DNA of 64,000 bases from Streptomyces wuyuanensis (GTDB lineage Bacteria > Actinomycetota > Actinomycetes > Streptomycetales > Streptomycetaceae), in the NCBI RefSeq assembly GCF_900103455.1, contig NZ_FNHI01000004.1, positions 339,267-403,266 of the forward strand. The letters are read 5' to 3'. Numbering within the stretch: the first letter of the stretch is position 1; each line of letters begins with the position of its first letter. Below are positions 8,364 through 18,377 of this stretch, piece after piece. Made by a program: the position numbers and the translations under genes. The notes beneath the pieces were generated by a model. The model saw only the letters and a program-made list of their open reading frames with translations, did not search any database and was not told the DNA's origin.

Positions 8364-8408
8364 GCCGGTGCGGTGAAGCTCGATCCCCCCGAGCTTCGCC
8401 GCACCGGC
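8364..8408. terminator. Long hairpin terminator of YhgE operon
   Basis: 19-bp arms (8364-8382 and 8390-8408), matching except for one G-T pair, enclose a C-rich 7-nt loop. The hairpin lies about 90 nt past the tetR stop codon. It is the only strong structure in the 394-nt gene-free stretch 8276-8669. Confidence 0.88.
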
Positions 8409-8669
8409 GATTCCCCCGTCGTTCCCCCGTTGCCCCGTACCTCTGTTCCTCCGGGTCCGGGCAACCCCCGTTCGGCAGGTGCGCCGCGCCGTTCCGCCGC
8501 CCCGTGCCGGCGGTGCCGGCGCCGCGCCCCTTCCGTGGCCTCCACTCTCCCGTCCGGGCAGGTCGGCCCTCATCCGCGCGCCTACTCATCTCCCGCACTA
8601 GGTACGGATACTCAGAGGCCCGTGCTCATCCCCACCCGCACGGGGTGCGGGCTGGTTACGATCGCGTCC
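8409..8669 (+). promoter_or_regulatory. Intergenic region with leaderless promoter
   Basis: The remainder of the gene-free stretch before the DUF4126 gene. A -10-like TACGAT at 8657-8662 lies 7 nt before the GTG at 8670 and no ribosome binding site is present, which suggests a leaderless mRNA. No clear -35 element is visible. I see nothing else in this stretch. Confidence 0.45.
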
Positions 8670-9287
8670 GTGTCCGTACTCCCCCTGGTCTTCACGAGCG
8701 GCTGGGCCAGCGGCGTCAACGCGTACGCGGTGGTCCTGCTGCTCGGCCTGTTCGGCGCCGCCGGGCTCACCGACGAGGTGCCCGAGTCGCTGCAACGCAC
8801 CGACGTGCTGAGCGCGGCCGGTGTGCTCTTCCTGTGCGAGGCGGTCGCGGACAAGATCCCGTACGTCGACTCGGCGTGGGACTCGGTCCACACGGTGATC
8901 CGGCCGGTGGCCGGAGCGGTGGTGGCGGCGCTGCTGGCAGGGGAGAGCGGATCCCTGCCGGAGCTCGCGGCCGGCGCGGTCGGCGGCACCACGGCCCTGA
9001 TGAGCCATCTGGTGAAGGCCGGCACCAGGATGGCGGTCAACACCTCCCCCGAGCCGTTCAGCAACATCGCCGTGAGCACGGCGGAGGACCTCGGGGTCGC
9101 CGGGATCGTCACGCTCGCCCTCTTCCATCCGCTGCCGGCGGCGATCATCGCGGCGACGCTGCTCGCGCTGGGGCTGGTGATACTGGTGTTCCTCGCTTCG
9201 CGGATCCGCCGGTTCCTCCGGCGCCGCGCCCAGCGCCGGGAGGAGAGACGCGTCGCCGCCGGCCTGCAGGGGCCACCACCCCGTTGA
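8670..9287 (+). CDS. DUF4126 family membrane protein
   Basis: A 205-residue integral membrane protein of the DUF4126 family. It begins VLPLVFTSGWASGVNAYAVV (with a GTG start) and has about five hydrophobic helices, including a GAVVAALLAGESGSLPELAAG hairpin and a strongly hydrophobic helix near residues 150-180. The C-terminus is a very basic Arg-rich tail, presumably cytoplasmic. Reading could begin further upstream in frame, but the family N-terminus and the TACGAT -10 box 7 nt before GTG 8670 support this start. No function is established for the family. Confidence 0.82.
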   Translation: MSVLPLVFTSGWASGVNAYAVVLLLGLFGAAGLTDEVPESLQRTDVLSAAGVLFLCEAVADKIPYVDSAWDSVHTVIRPVAGAVVAALLAGESGSLPELAAGAVGGTTALMSHLVKAGTRMAVNTSPEPFSNIAVSTAEDLGVAGIVTLALFHPLPAAIIAATLLALGLVILVFLASRIRRFLRRRAQRREERRVAAGLQGPPPR

Positions 9288-9317
9288 CTGTCGGAGGCGG
9301 CCGATACAGTCCCTGAC

Positions 9318-10829
9318 ATGGCACGGATTGTGGTGATCGGCGCCGGGATGGGCGCCATGGCGGCCGCTGCCCGGCTGGCCGTGGCGGGCCACCGGGTGAC
9401 GGTGTACGAGCGGGCGGACACGTACGGCGGCGCGGTGCGCCGGTTCGAGCGTGACGGCTTCGCCTTCGACACCGGCCCCGGCCTGCTCCATCTGCCCGCC
9501 GTCTGGCGGGACTTCTTCGTGAAGACCGGCAAGGAGCCGCTGGAGAAGTGCGTCGAACTGGTCCAGGTCGACCCGGCGAGCCGTCATGTCTTCTCGGACG
9601 GCACGGCCGTGACCCTGCCGAACGCCTCGCGCGCGGGCGTCGTCTCGGCGCTGGACGAGGCGCTCGGCGCCGGAGCGGGCGAGCGCTGGGGCGACTTCCT
9701 GGGGCGGGCGCGGGACGCCTGGGACCGTTCACGACGGCCGCTGCTGGAGGAGCCGCTGCCCGCGGACACCTCCCTCTTCGCCGGGGACCCCTATCCGGCG
9801 CTCAGGGGCGGGCTCCTGCGCCGCCCGGCGCGAACCCTCGCCGAGGTGGGCCGGCGTGAGCTGCGCGATCCGCGGCTGGCTGCGCTGCTGGATAGCCACG
9901 CCCTGGCGTACGGCTTCGATCCCGCCTCGGCCCCGGCGTCCGCCGCCGTCCTGCCGTACATGGAGCAGACCTTCGGCAGTTGGTACGTGCGGGGCGGGAT
10001 GCGGGCGCTCGCGGACGCGGTCCACGAGCGGTGCCTCGCGCGCAAGGTGGAGTTCGTCCTCGGCGCCGAGGTGACGGACGTACGGATCGAGGACGGCCGG
10101 GCGGTCGGGGTGGTACTGGCGGACGGCCGCACGGCCGGGGCCGATCACGTGGTAGCGGGCGCGCCCGTCCCCGCGCTCTACCGGGACCAGGTCCTGCCGT
10201 GGGGCTCCCAGGACGAGTGGCCGCACCACCAGTCGGCGCTGCGAACCGGGCGGGTCACGGTCTGTCTGGCCCTGCGCGGCGCCCGCAAGGAGGGCGCGGC
10301 GCACCGGACGGTGGTGCACTCGCCCGACCGGGCCGGGGAGTCGGCGGGGCTGGCCGCCGGGCGGCTGTGCGAGCGGCCGACGGTCGTGGTGCTCCGGCCG
10401 GACGACGAGCGGCTGCGGCCCGCCGGCCACGAGGCGGTGACGGTGACCGCGACCGTCCCCGCCGGAGCAGGCGACCGGACGCCGGACGATCCGTGGGCCG
10501 GCGACGCAACGGACGCGCAGGCGTTCGCGGACCGGATGACGGCGGCCGCGGAAGCGGCCGTCCCGGGCCTGCGGGAGCGGCTGCTGTGGCGCGAGGTGCG
10601 CACGCCCGAGGACACCTTCCGGGAGACGGGCTCCCCCCGGGTGCCCGGGCCCGCCCTGGCCGGAGCGGGCGGGGCACTGCTGCCCGCCGCGAACGTGTCA
10701 CCCGTGCCCGGGATGTACTTCGCGGGCGGCTGGTCGCACCCCGGCGGCGGTCTCGCGCACAGCGGGATGTCGGGCGCGCTGGTGGCCGGCCTCATCGTGG
10801 AGGGCGCGGACTTCCGCGGCTCACAGTGA
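9318..10829 (+). CDS. Phytoene desaturase-like FAD oxidoreductase
   Basis: A 503-residue flavoprotein of the phytoene desaturase/amine oxidase superfamily. The N-terminal dinucleotide motif is VVIGAGMGAMAAAARLA, followed about 25 residues later by VYERADTYGGAVRRF. The C-terminal FAD motif is PGMYFAGGWSHPGGGLAHSGMSGALVA (about 470-495), with the carotenoid-desaturase-like GG. The ATG start has no ribosome binding site at correct spacing. Instead TTGACT (9284-9289) and TACAGT (9305-9310, 15-nt spacer) fit a leaderless promoter, the -35 overlapping the stop codon of the gene before. No other carotenoid gene is nearby, so the substrate is unknown. Confidence 0.85.
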   Translation: MARIVVIGAGMGAMAAAARLAVAGHRVTVYERADTYGGAVRRFERDGFAFDTGPGLLHLPAVWRDFFVKTGKEPLEKCVELVQVDPASRHVFSDGTAVTLPNASRAGVVSALDEALGAGAGERWGDFLGRARDAWDRSRRPLLEEPLPADTSLFAGDPYPALRGGLLRRPARTLAEVGRRELRDPRLAALLDSHALAYGFDPASAPASAAVLPYMEQTFGSWYVRGGMRALADAVHERCLARKVEFVLGAEVTDVRIEDGRAVGVVLADGRTAGADHVVAGAPVPALYRDQVLPWGSQDEWPHHQSALRTGRVTVCLALRGARKEGAAHRTVVHSPDRAGESAGLAAGRLCERPTVVVLRPDDERLRPAGHEAVTVTATVPAGAGDRTPDDPWAGDATDAQAFADRMTAAAEAAVPGLRERLLWREVRTPEDTFRETGSPRVPGPALAGAGGALLPAANVSPVPGMYFAGGWSHPGGGLAHSGMSGALVAGLIVEGADFRGSQ

Positions 10830-10947
10830 GCTGATCCCCCGCGCCATACGGGTACGCGCGACCCGCACACCCCGCCGCGGGAGGCACGGGCCGGAGGCGA
10901 GTCGGGCTCGGCTCCGCGCGGGGGTGGCCGGCCGGGGCGGCCGGGCC

Positions 10948-11835
10948 TCAGTAGCGGTAGGTCTGGCCGTTGGGGTCGTTCTGGTAGCCCGGGTCGTAGC
11001 CGTACTCGGAGGGCTGGTCGGCCGGCGGCGGGACCTGGTCGCCGTCGCGCTGCAGCGGCACCCACACGCCGCCCGGCGGCGTCTCGTTGTAGCCCTGCGA
11101 GGCGTAGGGGTCCGCGTACTGCTGCCGGCCGCCGTAGCTGTCGTACGAGCCGTAGCCCTGGGCGCCGTCGGCGTACGGATCGGAGTAGGCGGCGTACTGC
11201 TGCTGCCCGGTGCCGTAGTCGTACGAACCGGCGTACGCGTCGTGGGCCCCGGCCGGCTGCTGGTACCCCTGCCCCTGGGCGTAGGCGTCGGCGTAGCCGG
11301 AGGGGTAGCCGCCGTAGTGGGCCGCGCCCTCGCCGCCCTCGGTGTGGTCCGCCGCGTAGGGCGCGTCCGAGTAGATGCCGTACTGCCCGGTGTCGTCGGG
11401 GAGCGGCTGCGGCTCGTAGACGGTGTCGGCCGCGGCGGCCGGGGGCTCCTCCGTGGCGGGAGCGGGCGGACCCGGGCGGTCCCGGTCGTAGGAGTCCTCG
11501 TAGTCGATGCCGGTCACCTCGAGCACCGGATCACGGTCGACCGGGGCGGCACCCGACCTGCGGCGGCGGCTGGAGCCCGGGCTCCCGCCCAGCGCCCAGC
11601 CGGTGGAGAAGCCGCGCCGGAAGGAGAGGGTGACGTACGTCTGGCCGACCGCGAACGCGGCCGCGCCGACGCCGATCACGATGATGTTCGGCAGCAGCAC
11701 ACCGACGACCACGCCGAGGAAGCCGACGAACGCGACCAGCCGCCAGCGCAGCCGCGCCTTGTACTGCAGCAGCACCTCGCCGAGCAGCCACAGCGCGACA
11801 ATGCCGAACGCGATGTAGAGCGCCGTCCAGCCCAT
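10948..11835 (-). CDS. Membrane protein with Tyr-rich disordered tail
   Basis: A 295-residue protein. The first about 75 residues form two or three membrane helices (YIAFGIVALWLLGEVLL, then LVAFVGFLGVVVGVLLPN and VIGVGAAAFAVG). The rest has no recognisable domain. From about residue 140 it is a low-complexity tail rich in Tyr, Gly, Gln, Asp and Ser with recurring YxDPYA and GYGSYDSY-like units, ending NGQTYRY. Such composition resembles prion-like or condensate-forming tails. The ATG start is preceded by GGAGAGG. It lies 51 nt downstream of metF on the same strand. Orthologues occur in Streptomyces (from memory); no function is known. Confidence 0.75.
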   Translation of the reverse strand: MGWTALYIAFGIVALWLLGEVLLQYKARLRWRLVAFVGFLGVVVGVLLPNIIVIGVGAAAFAVGQTYVTLSFRRGFSTGWALGGSPGSSRRRRSGAAPVDRDPVLEVTGIDYEDSYDRDRPGPPAPATEEPPAAAADTVYEPQPLPDDTGQYGIYSDAPYAADHTEGGEGAAHYGGYPSGYADAYAQGQGYQQPAGAHDAYAGSYDYGTGQQQYAAYSDPYADGAQGYGSYDSYGGRQQYADPYASQGYNETPPGGVWVPLQRDGDQVPPPADQPSEYGYDPGYQNDPNGQTYRY

Positions 11836-11886
11836 GCCCGCCCCTCTCCTGCGGCCTTCCGCCCGGGGTTGCGGCGGTGCGGCCGT

Positions 11887-12804
11887 TCACGACTGCTGGT
11901 GCAGTCCGAGATTCTCGTAGATTTCGAGCGTCGCGGTGGAATTGTTGAGCGTGATGAAGTGCAACCCGGGGACACCCTCGGAGAGCAGCCGGGCGCAGAA
12001 CTCCGTCGCGAACTCGATACCGATGGAGCGTACAGCGGCGGGGTCGTCCGCGACGGCGCGGATCCTCTGTTCGAGTTCGGCGGGGAACGACGCGTTGCTG
12101 AGCTGGGCGAACCGTTCGATCTGCTTCACGCTGGTGACGGGCATGATCTCGGGGATGATCGGGGTCTCGCAGCCCGCCTCGGCGACGCTGTCGCGCAGCC
12201 GCAGATAGTCCTCCACCCGGAAGAACATCTGCGTGATCGCGTAGTCCGCACCGGCGCGGCACTTGTCCACGAAGTGCCCGATGTCCGTTTCCCAGTCGCC
12301 GGAGCGGGGGTGCATCTCGGGGAAGGCCGCGACTCCGACGCAGAAGTCGCCCGACTCCTTGATCAGCCGGACGAGCTCCGCCGCGTACCGCACACCGTCG
12401 GGATGTTCGACCCATTCGCCCATCGGGTCGCCGGGCGGGTCGCCGCGGACGGCGAGGATGTTCCTGATCCCTGCGTCCGCGTACTGGCCGATCATGTTGC
12501 GCAGTTCGGCGATGGAGTGGTTCACCGCGGTGAGGTGCGCGACCGGGGTGAGCGTGGTGTCGGCGGCGATCTGCTGGGTGGCCTTGACCGTGCCCGCGCG
12601 GGTGGATCCCCCGGCGCCGTACGTCACCGAGACGAAGTTCGGCTGCACCGCCTCGACACGCCGCAGCGCGTTCCAGAGGTTCCGCTCGCCCTTCTCGGTC
12701 TTGGGCGCCCAGAACTCGAAGGAGTACGAGGTCTTGCCGGTTTCGAGCAGTTCGCGCACGGTGCGTGCGCGATCCGTCCGGGTGGATGCTGTGCCGAGGG
12801 CCAT
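11887..12804 (-). CDS. metF: Methylenetetrahydrofolate reductase
   Basis: A 305-residue MetF that reduces 5,10-methylene- to 5-methyl-tetrahydrofolate, the methyl donor for methionine synthesis. Diagnostic segments are [18 protein letters not shown] near the N-terminus, [25 protein letters not shown], a [13 protein letters not shown] motif, and [15 protein letters not shown]. Length matches the bacterial single-domain enzyme. There is no ribosome binding site before ATG 12804. A TAACCT element 6 nt upstream may be the -10 box of a leaderless transcript. I see no SAM or cobalamin riboswitch in the short gap to thiE. Confidence 0.96.
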   Translation of the reverse strand: MALGTASTRTDRARTVRELLETGKTSYSFEFWAPKTEKGERNLWNALRRVEAVQPNFVSVTYGAGGSTRAGTVKATQQIAADTTLTPVAHLTAVNHSIAELRNMIGQYADAGIRNILAVRGDPPGDPMGEWVEHPDGVRYAAELVRLIKESGDFCVGVAAFPEMHPRSGDWETDIGHFVDKCRAGADYAITQMFFRVEDYLRLRDSVAEAGCETPIIPEIMPVTSVKQIERFAQLSNASFPAELEQRIRAVADDPAAVRSIGIEFATEFCARLLSEGVPGLHFITLNNSTATLEIYENLGLHQQS

Positions 12805-12880
12805 AGTCGCAGGTTATCCACGGGGCAGCGGTCTCCCAACCGCATTCCACCCATCGGACACGGATCGCTCATGAATCGGC

Positions 12881-13531
12881 CTACTGCGCGTAGGCCCGTA
12901 TCCGCTTGGCGAGACGGGCGGCGGCAGCGGCGGGGTCGTCGGCCTCCGTGATCGCCCGGACGACGACGACCCGGCGGGCACCCGCCTCCAGGACCTCGTC
13001 GAGATTGCCGGCGTCGATCCCGCCGATCGCGAACCAGGGGCGGTCCTGGCCGAGCGAGGCCGCGTACCGGACCAGGTCGAGGCCGGGGGCGGGCCGGCCC
13101 GGCTTGGTCGGCGTGGGCCAGCAGGGACCGGTGCAGAAGTAGTCCACTCCCGGCTCGGCGGCTGCCGCGTCGACCTCCTCGCGGGCGTGGGTGGAGCGCC
13201 CGATCAGCACCTCGCCGCCGAGGATCGCCCGGGCCGCCGGGACGGGCAGGTCGCCCTGGCCGAGGTGCAGCACGCCGGAGCCGATCGCGTGGGCGACATC
13301 GGCCCGGTCGTTGACCGCGAGGAGCTTGCCGTGGCTGCGGCAGGCGTCGGCGAACACCGCGAGGTGCTCCAGCTCCTCGCCGGCCTCCATGCCCTTGTCG
13401 CGCAGCTGCACGACGTCCACCCCGGAGGAGAGGACGGCGTCCAGGAACTCCGGCAGGTCGCCCTGGCGCTTGCGGGCGTCCGTGCAGAGGTAGAGCCGGG
13501 CGTCGGACAGCGCCGCGCGGGATGCGGACAT
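12881..13531 (-). CDS. thiE: Thiamine-phosphate synthase
   Basis: A 216-residue TIM-barrel enzyme that joins hydroxymethylpyrimidine diphosphate and thiazole phosphate to give thiamine phosphate. Family motifs are [70 protein letters not shown] and [11 protein letters not shown]. The ATG start has only a G-rich run (GGGGGGT) upstream. It is divergent from thiOSG and about 2.4 kb away. No thi-box is visible before thiE, so unlike thiO it is not obviously riboswitch-controlled. Confidence 0.96.
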   Translation of the reverse strand: MSASRAALSDARLYLCTDARKRQGDLPEFLDAVLSSGVDVVQLRDKGMEAGEELEHLAVFADACRSHGKLLAVNDRADVAHAIGSGVLHLGQGDLPVPAARAILGGEVLIGRSTHAREEVDAAAAEPGVDYFCTGPCWPTPTKPGRPAPGLDLVRYAASLGQDRPWFAIGGIDAGNLDEVLEAGARRVVVVRAITEADDPAAAAARLAKRIRAYAQ

Positions 13532-13557
13532 GGTTGGTACCCCCCGGGGTGGGTCGG

Positions 13558-13603
13558 CGGTGCACGCGCCGAGACCGGACGGTCCGGCCCGGTGCGCGCA
13601 CCG
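13558..13603 (-). terminator. Hairpin between Rv2175c-like gene and thiE
   Basis: An imperfect inverted repeat (CGGTGC 13558-13563 with GCACCG 13598-13603, extended by GC-rich inner pairing and the inner CCGGAC/GTCCGG). It lies downstream of the leftward Rv2175c-like gene and upstream of thiE. It is probably a terminator; a 5' UTR structure of thiE is the alternative. Confidence 0.5.
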
Positions 13604-13654
13604 CATCCAGATTGGTGTGTCAGGGACGCCGGCGGCGACGTGCTCGGGACGACG

Positions 13655-14020
13655 TCAGACGGCGAGCGCCTGGGCCCGGCGCTTCACCTCCGTGCCGCGA
13701 TTCTCGCTGAGCGCCTCCGCGGGGGTCCCCGGCAGGGTCGGGTCCGGTGTGAAGAGCCACTCCAGCATCTCTTCGTCGGTGAAGCCGTCGTCCTTCAGGA
13801 GCGTCAGGGTGCCGGAGAGGCCCTTGACCACCTTGCCGCCCTTGATGAAGGCGGCAGGGACCTGGAGCGTCCGGTTCTCACCGCGGCGCACGGCGATCAG
13901 CTGACCCTCCTTGACCAGCTGCCGTACGCGCGTCACCTCGACGTCGAGCTTTTCCGCGACGTCGGGCAGGTGGAGCCAGGCGGGGACGAGAGCATCGATC
14001 TTTGCGTCAATCTCGGTCAC
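13655..14020 (-). CDS. Rv2175c-like DNA-binding protein
   Basis: A 121-residue protein with an excisionase/MerR-like winged helix (about 14-55: WLHLPDVAEKLDVEVTRVRQ, then KEGQLIAVRRGENRTLQVP) and the C-terminal domain characteristic of M. tuberculosis Rv2175c (KVVKGLSGTLTLLKDDGFTDEEMLEWLF). Rv2175c is a DNA-binding substrate of the Ser/Thr kinase PknL, which is encoded next to it. A transmembrane Ser/Thr kinase also occurs here about 4.4 kb away, consistent with a kinase-substrate relation. The start is taken as GTG 14020 because MTEIDAKIDALVPAW matches the family N-terminus; no ribosome binding site is seen. Confidence 0.88.
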   Translation of the reverse strand: MTEIDAKIDALVPAWLHLPDVAEKLDVEVTRVRQLVKEGQLIAVRRGENRTLQVPAAFIKGGKVVKGLSGTLTLLKDDGFTDEEMLEWLFTPDPTLPGTPAEALSENRGTEVKRRAQALAV

Positions 14021-14206
14021 GGGACCAAGCGTGCCATCCCGGACCGACAGTCGGTAGCGGGGCCCGGTCGAGCTGCGGCCTTCAGAGGGACAAGCGACAC
14101 CCCAGCGCCGCCTCCGAAGGCCCCGGAAGCCCGGGAACGTCACCTTCCGCGGGGTGCGGCCGGCCGCTCGGAGCACCGCGGCCCCCGGTCAGGGCACCGC
14201 CTCCGG

Positions 14207-15448
14207 TCAGAGCACCGCGGCTTTCAGGGGGACGGCCGGGTCGGCGGCGCGCTCCGCGTCGATCCTGGCTCCGACCTCGATGAGCCTGCGCCCCTGGGCC
14301 AGGTCCCGCGGCCTGCCGACGGTCAGCACGGCGACCAGGGCCCCGTCCCGCAGCCACAGCACCGACCAGGAGGCGTCGTCCGGGTCGCCCCGGCGCACGA
14401 GAACGTCGGCCGCGCCGTGGTGACCGGCGTACTGCACGAAGCGGCCGAACTGCTCCGACCAGAAGTACGGCACCGGGTCGTAGATCTCCCCCGGCTCGCT
14501 CCCCTCCCCGGTGTCGGCGCCGACGACGTTGGCCGCGACCGTGCGGGGCCCCTGGAGCGCGTTGTCCCAGTGGTGGACCAGCAGCCGCCTCCCGTAGCGG
14601 CCCGACGGGAAGGAGGCGCAGTCCCCGACCGCGTACACGTCGGGCAGCGAGGTGCGCAGCCGCTCGTCCGCGGTGACCGAGCCGTCGGCGCCCAGCTCGA
14701 TGCCCGAGCCGGCGAGCCAGCCGGTCGCCGGCCGGGCGCCGATGCCGACGACGACCGCGTCGGCGGGCAGCCGCGGGCCGCCCTCGAGGACCACGGCGCC
14801 CGGCTCGACGGCGGCGACGCGCGCGCCGGTGAGCAGCTCGGCTCCGGCCTCCGCGTACCACCGGGCCATCGGTGCGGCGATTTCGGCCGGCAGAGCTCCG
14901 GGCAGCGGGCGGTCGGCGGCCTCGACGACGGTGACCTCGCAGCCGGCCTCGCGGGCGGCGGTGGCGAACTCGGCGCCGATCCAGCCGGCGCCGACGACCA
15001 CGATGTGGTGGCGGCGCTCCAGCACCGGGCGCAGCCGCTCCGCGTCGTCGAGGGTGCGCAGCAGATGGACCCCGGGGACGCCCTCGGTGCCGGGGAGGGT
15101 GACCGGCTCCGCGCCGGTGGCGATGACCAGGACGTCGTACGGAACGGGCCCGGCCGGCGTGTCGAGTTCGTGCTCCCCCGGGCGCAGACCGCTCACCTCG
15201 AGGCCGAGCCGGAGGTCGACCGAGAGCGCGTCGAAGTCGACGTCGAACGCGGAGTGCTCGGACTTCCCGAGCAGGACGGCCTTGGACAGCGGCGGCCGGT
15301 CGTAGGGCTGGTGCGGCTCGGCGCCGATGAGGCCGATGGCGCCGGTGAAGCCCTGTTCGCGCAGGGCCACGGCGGTCTGCACGCCGGCCATGCCCGCCCC
15401 GACGATGACGACACGGCGGCTCGGCGCCGTCTGCTCGCTCTCACTCAC
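14207..15448 (-). CDS. Ferredoxin reductase-like FAD/NAD(P)H oxidoreductase
   Basis: A 413-residue pyridine-nucleotide-disulfide-type flavoprotein. The FAD motif is VVIVGAGMAGVQTAVALR, followed by PYDRPPLSKAVL, typical of ferredoxin or rubredoxin reductases. A second nucleotide motif, VVVGAGWIGAEFATAAREAG, binds NAD(P)H. The late FAD motif is DVYAVGDCASF. The C-terminal reductase domain (about 320-400) contains VPYFWSEQFGRFVQYAG. The GTG start lacks a ribosome binding site but has TAGGGT 6-7 nt upstream, so leaderless. The partner is unknown; ferredoxins for P450 or oxygenases are usual. Confidence 0.9.
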   Translation of the reverse strand: MSESEQTAPSRRVVIVGAGMAGVQTAVALREQGFTGAIGLIGAEPHQPYDRPPLSKAVLLGKSEHSAFDVDFDALSVDLRLGLEVSGLRPGEHELDTPAGPVPYDVLVIATGAEPVTLPGTEGVPGVHLLRTLDDAERLRPVLERRHHIVVVGAGWIGAEFATAAREAGCEVTVVEAADRPLPGALPAEIAAPMARWYAEAGAELLTGARVAAVEPGAVVLEGGPRLPADAVVVGIGARPATGWLAGSGIELGADGSVTADERLRTSLPDVYAVGDCASFPSGRYGRRLLVHHWDNALQGPRTVAANVVGADTGEGSEPGEIYDPVPYFWSEQFGRFVQYAGHHGAADVLVRRGDPDDASWSVLWLRDGALVAVLTVGRPRDLAQGRRLIEVGARIDAERAADPAVPLKAAVL

Positions 15449-15464
15449 CGGGCCACCCTAACCA

Positions 15465-15481
15465 CCTGACGACACGTCAGG
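15465..15481. promoter_or_regulatory. Inverted repeat before reductase gene
   Basis: CCTGACG-ACA-CGTCAGG is a perfect 7-bp inverted repeat. It overlaps the stop codon of the adjacent small gene and lies at the -35 position relative to the TAGGGT -10 box of the reductase gene. It could be an operator or a small terminator hairpin. Confidence 0.4.
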
Positions 15482-15818
15482 AAGGCAGCTGCTCCACGAC
15501 GCTCGTGCCGGACCCCTGCCGGGACTCCCACTCCCAGGTCTCGTCGAGCCGCACCCGCCCGTCGGGAAGGTCGACGACGGTGGAGACGCAGTGCCCGGAG
15601 GACGTCGTTCCGTCGTGCTTCAACTGGACGTAGCGGAAGTCCAGCCGGTCCCCCTCACGGGTGCCGACGAGATGGCCGCGCACCACGTCGCCGCCCGCGT
15701 AGTCGGCCCAGATCCGGCCGTCCTCCTCGTGGTAGGTGAACCGGGTCCGGGTGCCGACCTGACCGGGCGCCTGGTCGGCGACCGGGGCGAGGACGAGTCC
15801 GTCGAGCGAGCGGGCCAC
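15477..15818 (-). CDS. Conserved hypothetical beta-rich protein
   Basis: A 113-residue soluble protein with alternating hydrophobic and charged stretches that suggest a small beta-barrel: TRTRFTYHEEDGRIWADYAG, GDVVRGHLVGTREGDRLDFR, RVRLDETWEWESR. Similar proteins in databases are often labelled n-acetylglutamate synthase, which I consider a misnomer since no GNAT motif is visible. GTG start with AAGGGAG 9 nt upstream. It ends 29 nt before the reductase start and may be co-transcribed. It is divergent from the thiamine operon. Function unknown. Confidence 0.7.
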   Translation of the reverse strand: MARSLDGLVLAPVADQAPGQVGTRTRFTYHEEDGRIWADYAGGDVVRGHLVGTREGDRLDFRYVQLKHDGTTSSGHCVSTVVDLPDGRVRLDETWEWESRQGSGTSVVEQLPS

Positions 15819-15876
15819 GGCAACGGCTCCCTTACCGGGGGTTGGCGACGAGGGTTAGGCTGGCCACCGTACTGCT

Positions 15877-15969
15877 ACTCGCGGGAGCCCGGCGCACCGG
15901 GCTGAGAGGGAGGCTGAGGCGGCCTCCGACCGTACGAACCTGATCCGGGTCATGCCGGCGAAGGGAGGG
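15877..15969 (+). promoter_or_regulatory. TPP riboswitch (thi-box)
   Basis: The conserved thiamine pyrophosphate aptamer elements are present in order: CGGGCTGAGAGGG, the variable helix GGAGGCTGAGGCGGCCTCC, then GAACCTGATCCGGGTCATGC and CCGGCGAAGGGAGG. The terminal AAGGGAGG (15961-15968) is also the ribosome binding site of thiO. Ligand binding should therefore sequester it and block translation. A possible -10 box TAGGCT (15856-15861) would give a transcript starting near 15868. Confidence 0.96.
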
Positions 15970-15980
15970 TCCGGACGCGT

Positions 15981-17155
15981 ATGCATCCAGGACATCCGAC
16001 ACCAGGACCAGCCGCGGACGTCCTCGTCATCGGGGGCGGCGTCATCGGCCTCGTCACCGCCTGGCGGGCGGCCCAGCGGGGACTGCGGACCGCGCTTGCC
16101 GACCCCCGGCCCGGCGGCGGAGCGGCGCAGGTCGCGGCGGGCATGCTGGCGGCCGTCACGGAACTCCACTACGGCGAGGAGACGCTGCTCGGGCTGAACC
16201 TCGCCTCGGCGGACCGCTATCCGCGGTTCGTGGCCGAACTCGAGGAGGCGAGCGGAGAGGACACCGGGTACCGCTCCTGCGGGACGCTCGCCGTGGCACT
16301 CGACGCGGACGACCGGGCGCATCTGCGCGAACTGCACGCGCTGCAACGGCGCTTCGGACTGGAGTCCGAGTGGCTCAGCGGGCGGGAGTGCCGCCGGCTG
16401 GAGCCCATGCTGGCACCGGGGGTGCGCGGCGGGCTCCGGGTGGACGGCGACCACCAGATCGATCCCCGGCGTCTGGCCAGGGCGCTGGTGGTGGCGTGCG
16501 AACGGGCCGGCGTGGTCTTCCACCGGCGGTGGGTCGAGCGGCTGTCGGTGGTACGGGACCGGGCCGCCGGGGCCGTGCTGGCCGGCGGCGACGAGATCCC
16601 GGCCGGCCAGGTCGTGCTGGCCGCGGGCACGCTCAGCGGCCGGCTGGAGGGCGTGCCCGCGGCGGTGCTGCCCGCGGTGCGGCCGGTCAAGGGGCAGGTG
16701 CTGCGGCTGACGGTGCCGCCCGCGTACGCCCCGTTCCTGTCGCGCACGGTCCGGGCCGTGGTGCGCGGCAGCCACGTCTACCTCGTGCCGCGCGAGAACG
16801 GCGAGCTGGTGGTGGGCGCGACCAGCGAGGAACTCGGCTGGGACACCACCGTCACGGCGGGCGGTGTGTACCAGCTGCTGCGCGACGCGCACGAGCTGGT
16901 GCCCGGCATCACCGAACTGCCGCTGACCGAGACCGGGGCGGGCCTGCGCCCCGGCTCGCCGGACAACGCGCCGCTGCTCGGCCCGGCGGAGCTGCCCGGT
17001 CTGCTGCTGGCCACCGGCCACTACCGCAACGGCGTCCTGCTCACCCCGGTGACCGGGGACGTCATGGCGCACACCCTGGTCACCGGTGAACTGCCGGACG
17101 AGGCCCGCGCCTTCACCCCACGCCGCTTCTCCACCGCCCAGCAGGAGGTGTCCGC

Positions 17156-17159
<4 letters not shown>
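15981..17159 (+). CDS. thiO: Glycine oxidase of thiazole synthesis
   Basis: A 392-residue FAD-dependent D-amino-acid-oxidase-family enzyme that oxidises glycine to iminoacetate (dehydroglycine) for the thiazole moiety of thiamine. FAD motif VLVIGGGVIGLVTAWRAA (about 14-31); the MLAAVTE segment follows; substrate and FAD contacts lie in HVYLVPRENGELVVGATSEE and LLATGHYRNGVLLTPVTGD near the C-terminus. The ATG lies 12 nt after the thi-box ribosome binding site. The gene overlaps thiS by 4 nt (ATGA), so thiO, thiS and thiG form one riboswitch-controlled operon. Confidence 0.96.
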
Positions 17160-18173
<1,014 letters not shown>

Positions 18174-18222
18174 GCCGCAGCCCCGGGGCGCACGCGGTCC
18201 GGGCACCCGCCGGGGGTGAGCG

Positions 18223-18271
18223 CCCCGTCCCCGGGCACGCCCTCGGAGGAGCCGCGTCCCCGGGGACGGGG
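18223..18271 (+). terminator. Inverted repeat after thiG
   Basis: Perfect 12-bp arms (18223-18234 and 18260-18271, C-rich and G-rich) enclose a 25-nt loop about 50 nt past the thiG stop codon. It is the likely end of the thiOSG transcript and lies before the kinase promoter. Confidence 0.6.
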
Positions 18272-18377
18272 TACACCTTCGGATGACGCCCGTGGTTCCG
18301 ATGACGCACGTCACAGGTCCGCTGCAGCCCCGGCCGGGGGGCCGGGGCGGGGTGTCCGGGCTCGTAGACTCGCCTGC

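Noticed and set aside
15850..15870. Iron-box-like GGTTAGGCT before thiO
   Set aside because: Only a 9-nt half match to the consensus; the same bases form the predicted -10 box TAGGCT, and the riboswitch explains regulation.
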